Origin: an uncultured Pelagibacteraceae bacterium
GTDB lineage: Bacteria > Pseudomonadota > Alphaproteobacteria > Pelagibacterales > Pelagibacteraceae
DNA: 64,000 nt
Assembly (NCBI GenBank): GCA_902580335.1
Contig: CACHKE010000002.1
Coordinates: 1 to 64,000 of the forward strand
Direction: 5' to 3'
Part shown: positions 17,643 to 26,200 of the stretch, in pieces
How the letters are laid out: each line of letters opens with the position of its first letter
Numbering within the stretch: position 1 is the first letter of the stretch
Made by a program: the position numbers and the translations under genes
The notes under the pieces: model-generated
Database searches by the model: none
The model's input: only the letters and a program-made list of their open reading frames with translations
What the model was told of the DNA's origin: nothing

Positions 17643-19332
17643 ATGTGGCAAGCCATTTTTTTTCATTTTTTTTTAAATAGGGTGATAGTTTTGAATAGAC
17701 TTCAATATGATAATTAAAAAGATAATTTTTTTCTTTATTTGTTAAAAGTCTAAAATTGATTAAATCTTTATCTATAGGTGCCAAAGTTAAGTTTGTAAAA
17801 AATAATTTTTTTTTTGCCTCATTTACATAAACTAAATTTTCAATGCGAATTCCAAATTTATTTTTTTTATAATAACCAGGCTCATTACTTAGAATCATAC
17901 CCTTTTGGATTTTTACTGAATTAAATTTAGAAATAGCTTGAGGACCTTCGTGAACATTAAGAAAAAAACCTACTCCGTGCCCAGTACCATGATTATAATC
18001 AAGTCCTTTTCTTTTAAGAAATTTTCTCGCCTCTATGTCAATTAACTTTCCTGTATTTTTTTTATTAAGATTAGTTTCTGCAACAGCGATATGTCCTTTT
18101 AAAACATTTGTAAAAATATTCTTTATATTATTTTTTTGATTTGAAAAACAAATTGTTCTTGTAACATCTGTTGTTCCAAATTTATATTGCCCACCAGAGT
18201 CGCATAGAAATATTTCATCTTTTTTAAGAAATTTAGTTTTATGTTTTGTAGCTCTATAATGAACAATTGCCCCGTTTTTGCCGCTGCCAGCTATTGTATT
18301 AAAACTTGGAAATAAATAATTTGAACTCATTTTCCTGATTTTTTCCAATTTATTTTGAGCATCCACTTCAGTTATGTCCAATTTTTTTTTATTTTTAATC
18401 CAATAAATAAATTTTGTTAAAGCAATTCCATCAAGAATATGAGTATTAATCATATTTTTAATTTCGGTTTTATTTTTAATTGATTTTAGAAGATAAATTG
18501 GATCTTCTTTCTTAATTATTTTAAATCTTTCTTTTAATAACTTTTCGAAATATAATGAACAAGTTTGTTCATCTATTGAAATGCTTCCTTTTTTCAGTTT
18601 TTTAAAAAAATTATAAAAATTTTTTGGATCAACAATTTGTTTTTTTTTGAGTTTTTTTTCACTAACTAGTTTCAATGATTTAATATTTTCAACAATTAAA
18701 TAAAACTGCTTATCTTTATCTAGAATAAGATTACAATTGGGGATGGGACTATTTGGGTTATCATATCCTCTGATATTCAACAACCACGCAATATTTTCTG
18801 GTGCAGTAATATATAAATAATCAAGCTTATTTTTTTTTAAATAGGAAGAAACTTTTGAAATTTTTTGAATATGATTTTCACCTGCTATTTTTTTATCAAT
18901 AGAATAAAAAGGAAATTTTTTTTTATTTTGAGTTTTAAAAATTTCATCAATAAGATTTTTTTTAATTATAGTTATCCGATTATGTTTTAAAAAAAAATTT
19001 TTGATTTGTTTTGAAGTGAAAAGTTTTGGGTCAATTCCCAAATTTAAGTGTTTAAAAACATTGGTATTAATAATCTTAAAATAATCTTTTATCTTAAATT
19101 CTTTTGCACTTTCAATTTTTGCTTGAATTGTATATCTTCCATCAACAAATAGGTAATTTCTATCTTTTAAAATTATCGCTAAACCTGCAGACCCTGAAAA
19201 GTTTGAAATAAATTTAAGTCTATCTTGATTTGAATACTCAGAGAAGAACTCATCATTTTTTGGCACCACATAACCATCAATGTCATAATGTTTAAAGAGA
19301 CTTCTGAGTTTAACTATTCTTTTTTTAATCAT
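17635..19332 (-). CDS. pepP: Aminopeptidase P family metallopeptidase (M24B)
   Basis: This cytoplasmic enzyme likely removes N-terminal residues preceding proline. The 565-aa protein belongs to the long form, with two creatinase-type N-terminal domains followed by a pita-bread catalytic domain. The five metal ligands of M24 enzymes are visible: Asp in FLCDSGGQY, Asp in TTDVTRT, His in HGTGHGVGF, Glu in NEPGYY and Glu in IRIENLVY. It ends with an M24 C-terminal extension (about 60 residues). The start overlaps the upstream uvrD stop by four bases, so the two minus-strand genes form an operon. Substrate preference cannot be read from the sequence. Confidence 0.9.
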   Translation of the reverse strand: MIKKRIVKLRSLFKHYDIDGYVVPKNDEFFSEYSNQDRLKFISNFSGSAGLAIILKDRNYLFVDGRYTIQAKIESAKEFKIKDYFKIINTNVFKHLNLGIDPKLFTSKQIKNFFLKHNRITIIKKNLIDEIFKTQNKKKFPFYSIDKKIAGENHIQKISKVSSYLKKNKLDYLYITAPENIAWLLNIRGYDNPNSPIPNCNLILDKDKQFYLIVENIKSLKLVSEKKLKKKQIVDPKNFYNFFKKLKKGSISIDEQTCSLYFEKLLKERFKIIKKEDPIYLLKSIKNKTEIKNMINTHILDGIALTKFIYWIKNKKKLDITEVDAQNKLEKIRKMSSNYLFPSFNTIAGSGKNGAIVHYRATKHKTKFLKKDEIFLCDSGGQYKFGTTDVTRTICFSNQKNNIKNIFTNVLKGHIAVAETNLNKKNTGKLIDIEARKFLKRKGLDYNHGTGHGVGFFLNVHEGPQAISKFNSVKIQKGMILSNEPGYYKKNKFGIRIENLVYVNEAKKKLFFTNLTLAPIDKDLINFRLLTNKEKNYLFNYHIEVYSKLSPYLKKNEKKWLATFI

Positions 19333-21365
19333 TTAATTCTCTTTTGATATCGTATCCATCCAGGGCTTCTTTTGGTGTCATCATCTAATTCAAAATCTTG
19401 GTTAAAATCGAAATCCTCAAATGTGTCTTTAATTTCCCCAAAATCAGAATTTTTTTCTAAGTTAATTTCCGGAAGCTCATCTACAAATCTAGATGCTATA
19501 CTATCTATCCAATCTCCTTGATAAAATCTATTCATAGAAAATGAGATGATAGCATTACTTTTGGCTCGAGTAATTCCTACATAAGCCAATCTTCTTTCTT
19601 CTTCCAAACCATTCTGGCCTTTCTCTTCTATAGATTTTTGGTGTGGAAATAAACCTTCCTCCCAACCAGGTAAGAAAACCACATCAAACTCTAATCCTTT
19701 AGCTGCATGCATTGTCATCATGTTTATTTTTTCACCCTCCCAATTTTGATCTATTGAAGTCGCAAGTGATACATGATCTAAAAAACTTTCTAAGTTATCA
19801 AATTCTTTCATAGCACTTAGTAATTCTTTAATATTTTCTAGTCGATTTTCATTTTCAAGATCTTTCTTATTTTTTAACATCGCAGAATATCCAGATTCAT
19901 CTAAAAGATTTTGTAATAATTTTACGTGATTAAACTTTTTTATCTTTAAATCATATCTCCATTTAGAAATTAGATCTAAAAATAAATTCAAACCTATTTT
20001 TGCTTTTGGCTTAATCAAATTTTTCTCTATCATTTTTCTTGCAGAGATTTCTAAATTAATTTTATTTTTTTTTGAGTATTCATGGATCATTTTAATTGTG
20101 CTTTCACCTATAGATCTTTTAGGAATATTTACTATTCTTTCAAAAGCCAAATCGTCTTTTTCTTGATAAATTAATCTAAGGTAGGCTACACAGTCTTTAA
20201 TCTCAGCTCTTTCGTAAAATTTAATACCACCTAAAATTCGATAGGGCATACCAATTCTTAAAAATCTTTCCTCAAATTCTCTTGTCTGATAAATAGCTCT
20301 TACCAATATAGCAATATTATTAAGTGAGTATTTTTTTTTTATATTTTCTATTTCATCTGAAACACCGATTGCCTCATCTTTTCCATTTTTAAAACAATTA
20401 AGTTTTATTAGATCACCTTCTTCCATTGTTGATCTCAATGTTTTTTTAACTCTGTTTTGATTATTTGAAATTAAAGACGATGCAACAGCTAAAATATTTT
20501 TTGAAGATCTATAATTTTGCTCTAATCTTATTACTTCTGTGTTTTTATAAATTTTATCAAATTCTAAAAAATTTTTAATTTCAGCTCCTCGCCAACTATA
20601 AATTGATTGATCATCATCTCCAACACAGCAAATATTCTTATGTTTTTCTGCTAATAAATTAAGCCACTGACTTTGAATGAAGTTTGTGTCTTGATATTCA
20701 TCTACAAGTATATATTTAAAATTTTTTGAGTAAATTTTTCTTATATCATCATTATTCTCAAAAATTTTAACAGAATGTAAAAGAAGATCTCCAAAATCAC
20801 AGGCGTTTAATTCAATAAGTTTTTGTTGATAAATTTTGTAAACTGGTAAGATCGTTTTTTCATAAATATCTTTAGAATTTATCTTTACCTCACTTGGATA
20901 AAACCCTTTATTTTTCCACTTGTCTATTATTGCTATAATGAATCTTGGCGATATTTGTTTGACATCAATATTTTCAGCTTTACATATATTTTTAATTAAT
21001 CTTGTTTGATCATCAGTATCAATAATTGTGAAATTTGAATTTAAACTGACTGCTGATGCATGTTTTCTAAGTAATTTAGCACAAATAGAATGGAAAGTTC
21101 CAAGCCATGATAATCCAACCGCTGAAGAACCTAAAATCTTACATACTCTGTTTTGCATTTCATTTGCAGCTTTATTTGTAAACGTGACAGCTAGAATTTG
21201 ATTAGGAAAGGCTTTTTTATTTTTTATTATATGAGCAATCCTGCTTGTCAAAACCTTGGTTTTTCCTGAACCAGCGCCTGCAACGATTAATAAAGGGCCA
21301 TCTAGACACAATACGGCTTTTTTTTGAGCGTCATTTAGATTTTTAAGATAATCAGAGTTTACCAT
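19329..21365 (-). CDS. uvrD: UvrD/PcrA-type superfamily 1 DNA helicase
   Basis: A 3'-5' DNA helicase of the UvrD/PcrA group, acting in excision repair, mismatch repair or removal of RecA filaments. The 678-aa protein has motif I AGAGSGKTKVL, motif Ia TFTNKAANEM, motif II VDEYQDTN, motif III DDDQSIYSWRGA, motif IV QNYRSS, motif V TMHAAKGLEFD and motif VI GITRAK. All are intact. It is shorter than E. coli UvrD (720 aa), with a variable C-terminus. It is divergent from the AsmA-like gene with only 31 bases between the starts. UvrD and PcrA cannot be separated by motif. Confidence 0.93.
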   Translation of the reverse strand: MVNSDYLKNLNDAQKKAVLCLDGPLLIVAGAGSGKTKVLTSRIAHIIKNKKAFPNQILAVTFTNKAANEMQNRVCKILGSSAVGLSWLGTFHSICAKLLRKHASAVSLNSNFTIIDTDDQTRLIKNICKAENIDVKQISPRFIIAIIDKWKNKGFYPSEVKINSKDIYEKTILPVYKIYQQKLIELNACDFGDLLLHSVKIFENNDDIRKIYSKNFKYILVDEYQDTNFIQSQWLNLLAEKHKNICCVGDDDQSIYSWRGAEIKNFLEFDKIYKNTEVIRLEQNYRSSKNILAVASSLISNNQNRVKKTLRSTMEEGDLIKLNCFKNGKDEAIGVSDEIENIKKKYSLNNIAILVRAIYQTREFEERFLRIGMPYRILGGIKFYERAEIKDCVAYLRLIYQEKDDLAFERIVNIPKRSIGESTIKMIHEYSKKNKINLEISARKMIEKNLIKPKAKIGLNLFLDLISKWRYDLKIKKFNHVKLLQNLLDESGYSAMLKNKKDLENENRLENIKELLSAMKEFDNLESFLDHVSLATSIDQNWEGEKINMMTMHAAKGLEFDVVFLPGWEEGLFPHQKSIEEKGQNGLEEERRLAYVGITRAKSNAIISFSMNRFYQGDWIDSIASRFVDELPEINLEKNSDFGEIKDTFEDFDFNQDFELDDDTKRSPGWIRYQKRIK

Positions 21366-21396
21366 TTAAATAATTTAATTATAAGTTTCATAATTT

Positions 21397-22968
21397 ATGT
21401 CTAATCAAAATTTATTTAAAAAAAAATTTCAAAAATTAGTATTATCAATAAATAGATTAATAGGAAGTTTTTTTGATAAATTCAAAAGCCCAAATAGGCA
21501 CACACCCTTAAAAAAAAAATTTATTTATTTAGATAATAAATTAGAAAATTTTTTCGATACATTTAGAAGTATTAAGAAATACAATCAGGGCAAGAAAAAG
21601 TTTTATTATCTCAACAATAAGATAGCATTATCAGTTGCACTGATAATTATATTGTCATTAAGTTATTTTTTGATCCCAGTATTTTATAACAAAGAAGAAA
21701 TTAAGATTTTGTTAAAAAAACAAATATCAAATAAATATGAATTAGATATTAGTTTTAATGAAAAAATTAAATATGCATTATTTCCGAAGCCATTTTTTTA
21801 CACAAAAAATTTAGACATAAATCATAAAAATAAAGTCTTGGGCAGTTCTGATTATGTAAAGTTCTATATTTCTTTCAATAATTTTTTTACTTATAAAGAA
21901 CCAAACATTAAAGATATAATATTTCAAAATACAGAGTTTGATATAACTTCAAATGATATTGATTTTTTTAAAAAAACTTTAAACAATACAGAAATTAAAG
22001 ATAAAGTTTTCTTTAAAAAAGTTAAAGTTTTTTTTAAAGATAAAAATGAGGAACTGTTATTTTTATCCAAAATGAAAAAATTAACTTTCTTTTTTGATGA
22101 GAAAAAACAGGAGCAAATATTAAGTACTAAGTTTGAAATTTTTAATACTCCATTTAATTTGAATATAAAGAAAAACAATTATGATAAAAAAAAAAATATA
22201 AAATTATCATCAAAAAAAGTTCGTTTAAATATTGAAACTTTGGTAGAGCATAACAATTCAAACATTGAAGGAGTTTTTGATTTGCAATTTATAAACAAAG
22301 AAAATTTATTTAATTACAAAATTGAGGACAAAACATTAGTTTTTTCATCTGAAGATGAAAATTTTGAGGGTGTGCTGAATTTTAAACCATTTTATTTATC
22401 AACAGATTTAAATTTTAATTACATTAGTCAAAAAAAGATTTTTAATAACGAATCATTAATAATTGATTTATTTGATTCTGAATTGTTAAATAACCCAAAT
22501 TTGAATGCAGTCTTTAATATTAGAATTGATAAAATAGATAAATTTGAATATTTGACAGATTTTATTTTAAGAATTCAATTGGATAATGGAAGAATTTTTA
22601 TGAATAATTTTGATGCACAATGGAATGAGTCAGTAATAATAAGATCGAGAGAAATCGAGTTTTTGAGCGACCAAGAAGAAAAAAAATTAGTTGGAGAAAT
22701 TATATTTTCTTTTGATGATGTAGAAAAATTTTTCAGATATTTCCAAATTAAAAGAAATTATAGAAATGTTTTTGAGGAAATTAAATTAGATTTTGTTTAT
22801 GATTTTATTCAAAACAAAATCACATTAAATAATTTAAAAATTGACGATAAATCAATTAAAAAACTTAATACTTTTATAAATCAATATAACCAAAAAAATA
22901 AAAATTTATTTAATAAAGTAACATTAAGAAATTTTGTTAAAGAATTTTTTCTTACTTATGCTGGATAA
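21397..22968 (+). CDS. AsmA-like inner-membrane-anchored protein with N-terminal extension
   Basis: A 523-aa protein with a basic cytoplasmic stretch of about 70 residues, one membrane segment at about 72-95 (ALSVALIIILSLSYFLIPVF), and a long region predicted by pattern to be beta-rich. The segment right after the membrane helix (EEIKILLKKQISNKYELDIS ... LFPKPFFYTKNLDI) matches the start of AsmA-family proteins, which are thought to bridge the periplasm and influence lipid or outer-membrane protein traffic. Typical AsmA proteins have almost no N-terminal extension, so the basic 70-residue tail is unusual. It is divergent from uvrD, and its stop overlaps fumC by 13 bases. The family call is by eye. 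Confidence 0.6.
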   Translation: MSNQNLFKKKFQKLVLSINRLIGSFFDKFKSPNRHTPLKKKFIYLDNKLENFFDTFRSIKKYNQGKKKFYYLNNKIALSVALIIILSLSYFLIPVFYNKEEIKILLKKQISNKYELDISFNEKIKYALFPKPFFYTKNLDINHKNKVLGSSDYVKFYISFNNFFTYKEPNIKDIIFQNTEFDITSNDIDFFKKTLNNTEIKDKVFFKKVKVFFKDKNEELLFLSKMKKLTFFFDEKKQEQILSTKFEIFNTPFNLNIKKNNYDKKKNIKLSSKKVRLNIETLVEHNNSNIEGVFDLQFINKENLFNYKIEDKTLVFSSEDENFEGVLNFKPFYLSTDLNFNYISQKKIFNNESLIIDLFDSELLNNPNLNAVFNIRIDKIDKFEYLTDFILRIQLDNGRIFMNNFDAQWNESVIIRSREIEFLSDQEEKKLVGEIIFSFDDVEKFFRYFQIKRNYRNVFEEIKLDFVYDFIQNKITLNNLKIDDKSIKKLNTFINQYNQKNKNLFNKVTLRNFVKEFFLTYAG

Positions 22969-24344
22969 ATCATCTTTTTTGGATTAACAATCTTGTCGTA
23001 GTCTTTTTCAGTTATTAAACCAGATTTTAGAGCTTCATGTTTTAAAGTAGTTTTATTTTTGAGGGCTTTTTTTGCGATTATAGCCGACTTATCGTATCCA
23101 ATATGTGGAGCAAGTGCAGTAACTAACATTAAAGAGTTATCCAAATAATCTTTGATTTTATTTTTATCAGCTTTCAATCCTTTAATACAATAACGTGAAA
23201 AATTTTTTATGCTATCAGCCAGTAGATTAATAGATTGTAAAATATTATGAGCAATCAAAGGCTTAAATACATTTAACTCAAAATGACCGTGTGAACCGGC
23301 CATTGTAATACCATTATGATTACCAATAACTTTAACACAAACCATTGTGACAGCTTCTGATTGAGTAGGATTAACTTTACCTGGCATTATCGATGAACCT
23401 GGTTCATTTGCAGGTAGGATTAATTCTCCATAGCCTGCCCTAGGCCCAGACCCTAAAAATCTGATATCGTTTGCAATTTTCATTAAACTTACTGCTGTCG
23501 TATTTAGTGTACCTGAGAAGTTTACTATTTCATCATGAGCTGCAAGAGCTGCAAATTTATTTTTTGTTGGTTTAAACGGTAAATTAGTTATACTTTTTAT
23601 TTCTCTTATTATTTTTTGATCAAAATTTTTCTTACTGTTTATACCAGTTCCTACAGCAGTACCACCTTGAGCAAGGAAATAAATTTCATCTAAAGCCTTA
23701 GTTACTCTTTTGATGCAATCTTCAATTTGAGATTGATAACCAGAAAATTCTTGGCCTAAAGAAAGCGGTGTTGCATCTTGTAAATGAGTTCTTCCAACTT
23801 TAATTATGTCCCTAAATTGTGAAATTTTTTTTTTAAGTTCTTTATTTAATAATATCAGAGAAGGCATTAATTTTTTTTTTGTTTCAATCGCAATAGCAAT
23901 ATGCATTGCTGTAGGAAATACATCATTTGTAGACTGAGATTTATTTACATGATCATTTGGGTGAACAGGTTTTTTTGAACCTTTTTTACCACCTAAAATT
24001 TCTATAGCTCTATTAGCTATCACCTCATTAACGTTCATGTTGGTTTGAGTTCCTGATCCAGTTTGCCAAACTTTCAAAGGAAAATGATTATCCAATTTTC
24101 CTGAAATGATCTCGTTGGAGGCAGTAATTATTGCTTTTGAAATTTTTGGAGCAATTTGTTTTTCTTTTTGATGTACTTTTGCAGCAGCTTTTTTAATTAT
24201 TGCAATTGATTTTACTAAAATCGGCCTTACTAAAAAATCACCAATATCAAAATATTTCTTTGATCTTTGAGTTGAGGCTCCCCAGTACTTGTCATTAGGA
24301 ACGTTTATTGAACCAATACTGTCAAATTCTTTTCGAAATTTCAT
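22956..24344 (-). CDS. fumC: Class II fumarate hydratase
   Basis: FumC interconverts fumarate and malate in the TCA cycle. The 462-aa protein carries the fumarase/aspartase signature GSSIMPGKVNPTQ, plus TGSGTQTNMNVNEV and GRTHLQDATPLSLGQEFSG, which are characteristic of class II fumarase rather than aspartase or argininosuccinate lyase. The length matches the E. coli enzyme (467 aa). The enzyme has no iron-sulfur cluster, in contrast with class I enzymes. The gene is convergent with the AsmA-like gene and divergent from the MazG-like gene (53 bases between starts). Confidence 0.96.
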   Translation of the reverse strand: MKFRKEFDSIGSINVPNDKYWGASTQRSKKYFDIGDFLVRPILVKSIAIIKKAAAKVHQKEKQIAPKISKAIITASNEIISGKLDNHFPLKVWQTGSGTQTNMNVNEVIANRAIEILGGKKGSKKPVHPNDHVNKSQSTNDVFPTAMHIAIAIETKKKLMPSLILLNKELKKKISQFRDIIKVGRTHLQDATPLSLGQEFSGYQSQIEDCIKRVTKALDEIYFLAQGGTAVGTGINSKKNFDQKIIREIKSITNLPFKPTKNKFAALAAHDEIVNFSGTLNTTAVSLMKIANDIRFLGSGPRAGYGELILPANEPGSSIMPGKVNPTQSEAVTMVCVKVIGNHNGITMAGSHGHFELNVFKPLIAHNILQSINLLADSIKNFSRYCIKGLKADKNKIKDYLDNSLMLVTALAPHIGYDKSAIIAKKALKNKTTLKHEALKSGLITEKDYDKIVNPKKMIYPA

Positions 24345-24397
24345 TGATAGTTTATTACTATGTATATATTAAAAATCTAATAACTAACAGGAGCAAA

Positions 24398-24769
24398 ATG
24401 ACAAATTTTGAAAAAGTAGGTAGTTTTATGAAAACTTTTGGTCAGGAGGTTAAATCAAAACCTTCATTAAGCACTGATAAGATAAATAATCTCAGATTGA
24501 GTCTTATAAAAGAGGAACTAGAAGAACTAAATGATGCAATGAAAAAAAAAAATTTACTCGAGATAGCAGATGCGTTGACTGATATTTTATATGTAACTTA
24601 TGGTGCTGGCCACGCTTTTGGAATAAATTTGGATAGATGTTTTGATGAGGTTCAAAGGTCTAATATGAGCAAATTGGGTGCAGATAGCAAACCTATTTAC
24701 AATGAAAATGGAAAAGTGATGAAAGGACCAAATTATTTCAAACCTGACTTAAGTAAGTTTATCAAATAA
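24398..24769 (+). CDS. MazG-like all-alpha NTP pyrophosphohydrolase
   Basis: A 123-aa helical protein with the EExxE...ExxD metal-binding pattern of the MazG/HisE/dUTPase-like superfamily: EELEELNDAMKK followed by EIADALTDILYVTYGAG. Such proteins hydrolyse nucleoside triphosphates or related pyrophosphates and are often described as house-cleaning enzymes. The track's start at 24308 lies in fumC; the ATG at 24398 has an AACAGGAG ribosome site seven bases upstream and begins a natural N-terminus, so it is preferred. The C-terminal part (MSKLGADSKPIYNENGKVMKG) resembles phage and bacterial PRA-PH-like proteins. The substrate is unknown. Confidence 0.8.
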   Translation: MTNFEKVGSFMKTFGQEVKSKPSLSTDKINNLRLSLIKEELEELNDAMKKKNLLEIADALTDILYVTYGAGHAFGINLDRCFDEVQRSNMSKLGADSKPIYNENGKVMKGPNYFKPDLSKFIK

Positions 24770-24773
24770 TTTT

Positions 24774-24896
24774 TTAAAAACCCATATTTGACCAATTGTC
24801 TTTGTCATTATATTTTTTTAGCTCTTTTTTTGAAATAGGTCTAAACAAAATCCAAGCCACTAAAATTACCAAAGAAATAAAAATAAATAATTCCAT
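24774..24896 (-). CDS. Small single-pass membrane protein, 40 aa (not in the ORF track)
   Basis: On the minus strand an ATG at 24896 opens a 40-codon frame ending at TAA (24774-24776). Residues 3-18 (LFIFISLVILVAWILF) form a convincing membrane helix, followed by a basic/polar tail with KKELKKY and DNWSNMGF. Such an N-terminal helix plus charged tail is common in small bacterial membrane proteins. It lies downstream of ssrA on the same strand and is convergent with the MazG-like gene, with four bases between the stops. No Shine-Dalgarno sequence is obvious. It could be a chance frame in AT-rich DNA, though the balanced composition and exact fit between neighbours argue for a gene. Confidence 0.5.
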   Translation of the reverse strand: MELFIFISLVILVAWILFRPISKKELKKYNDKDNWSNMGF

Positions 24897-24949
24897 TTGA
24901 TTATAACTAAATTAATAATATTTTAACACACTGCGACTTAAGATCATTT

Positions 24950-25212
24950 TAAGGGGCGTTCTGTTGCCAGGTGCCCCAAGCCCCGTTTACCTAATTAACA
25001 AAGTTAATTAAGCAGCAAGTGCGTAACTTTCGTTAGCAATTATAATTAGCCCTTCACGGAGGAACAATTCCGAACGAAAGAATAGCCTTTAGTCACTCGT
25101 CGAATCTAGTTCACCCCCATAAGTTGTAAATGGTGGAGGTGGTGGGTACTGCCCCCACGTCCGCAATGGTTATTACGAAATTCGTTTATCGTCATAGTTG
25201 GAAATCCAACTT
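24950..25212 (-). ncRNA. ssrA: tmRNA, circularly permuted two-piece form
   Basis: Read on the minus strand, the gene begins with the acceptor piece: a GTTGG/CCAAC hairpin (25197-25210), then a T-arm GTGGG-GGCAGTA-CCCAC, then CACCTCC-A-CCA ending at 25131. A short intervening segment (25119-25130) follows, then the coding piece starting GGGGGTGAACTAGATTCGACG at 25118. GGGGGUG and CACCUCC pair over seven base pairs (one G-U), forming the split acceptor stem. Downstream are the tag reading frame, a stop-codon hairpin (TTAATTAAC/GTTAATTAG), and a GGGGC/GCCCC pseudoknot-like region ending near 24950. The permuted order is the known alphaproteobacterial arrangement. tmRNA frees stalled ribosomes and tags the nascent protein. 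The outer ends are estimates. Confidence 0.92.
25008..25037 (-). other. tmRNA proteolysis-tag reading frame
   Basis: Within the coding piece of ssrA, the frame GCT AAC GAA AGT TAC GCA CTT GCT GCT TAA encodes ANESYALAA. The C-terminal ALAA matches the degron recognised by ClpXP in other bacteria, and the start resembles the E. coli tag ANDENYALAA. The resume codon is inferred to be the first GCT, because tags usually begin with alanine. The stop codon sits in the 5' arm of a hairpin, as in other tmRNAs. Confidence 0.85.
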
Positions 25213-25252
25213 TATTAATATAAAAGGAATTGCAAGAGATTCAATAACATTC

Positions 25253-26200
25253 ATGAAATTAACTATAGAACAACAAGAAGATATCAAAAATCAACAATCA
25301 CAAAGCAATTCAACAAAAAGAGTAACTTCAACTGAATTAGAAAAAATTCTTTATGAGGCGTTGCCCGCTCTTGATCATGGTTTTGTAAGAGTTGTTGATT
25401 ACATGGGAGATGATACTTCAATTGTTCAATCAGCTAGAGTTTCGTATGGCAAAGGGACAAAACAAGTTTCTACAGATGCAGGGTTAATAAAATATTTAAT
25501 GCGTCATTGGCATAGTACGCCATTCGAAATGTGTGAAATAAAATACCATATTAAACTTCCAATTTTTATCGCTCGTCAATGGATTAGACATAGAACTGCA
25601 AATGTTAATGAATATTCTGCAAGGTATTCAATTTTAGATAAAGAATTTTATTTACCAACTCAAGAAAATCTGGCTGCTCAATCAACATCCAATAGACAAG
25701 GCAGAGGTGACGTTTTAGAAGGAGAGCAGGCTAAAGAAGTTTTAGAACTTTTAAAGAATGACGCCGAAAGAACATATTCAAATTATGAAATGATGCTCAA
25801 TGAAAGGTATGACGGATCTACTATAGATGAAAATAAAAAAGGTTTGGCCAGAGAACTTGCAAGAATGAATCTTACATTAAATACTTATACTCAGTGGTAT
25901 TGGAAAACAGATTTATTGAACCTTATGAACTTTTTAAGATTAAGAGCAGACCATCATGCACAATATGAAATTAGAGTTTATGCAGACATAATGTTGGATA
26001 CATTAAAAAAATGGGTTCCAATAACCTATGAGGCTTTCATGGATTACAGAGTTGGTGGAACCGAAGTTTCTGCTAAAGGAAAAATAATTATTCAAAAACT
26101 AATCAAAGGTGAAAACATTTCCATGGAAGACTCTGGTTTATCTAAAAGAGAATGGAATGAACTTATGGAAGCTTTTGATCTTAAAGATAAGCTGATTTAA
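25253..26200 (+). CDS. thyX: FAD-dependent thymidylate synthase ThyX
   Basis: ThyX methylates dUMP to dTMP with methylene-tetrahydrofolate, FAD and NADPH. The track start at 25130 runs through the tmRNA gene, so ATG 25253 ([11 protein letters not shown]) is chosen, giving 315 aa. The signature RHR-x7-S is present as [11 protein letters not shown], followed by ARY. Other conserved parts are [16 protein letters not shown] near the start and [19 protein letters not shown] toward the end. The protein is longer than the compact Thermotoga form (about 220 aa), as in other alphaproteobacteria. Its stop overlaps the convergent mrp gene by 20 bases. Confidence 0.95.
   Translation: MKLTIEQQEDIKNQQSQSNSTKRVTSTELEKILYEALPALDHGFVRVVDYMGDDTSIVQSARVSYGKGTKQVSTDAGLIKYLMRHWHSTPFEMCEIKYHIKLPIFIARQWIRHRTANVNEYSARYSILDKEFYLPTQENLAAQSTSNRQGRGDVLEGEQAKEVLELLKNDAERTYSNYEMMLNERYDGSTIDENKKGLARELARMNLTLNTYTQWYWKTDLLNLMNFLRLRADHHAQYEIRVYADIMLDTLKKWVPITYEAFMDYRVGGTEVSAKGKIIIQKLIKGENISMEDSGLSKREWNELMEAFDLKDKLI

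Noticed and set aside
25130-25252. 5' extension of the thyX frame as given in the ORF track
   Set aside because: The extension runs through the acceptor part of the tmRNA gene, and its peptide has no ThyX similarity; ATG 25253 is the natural start.
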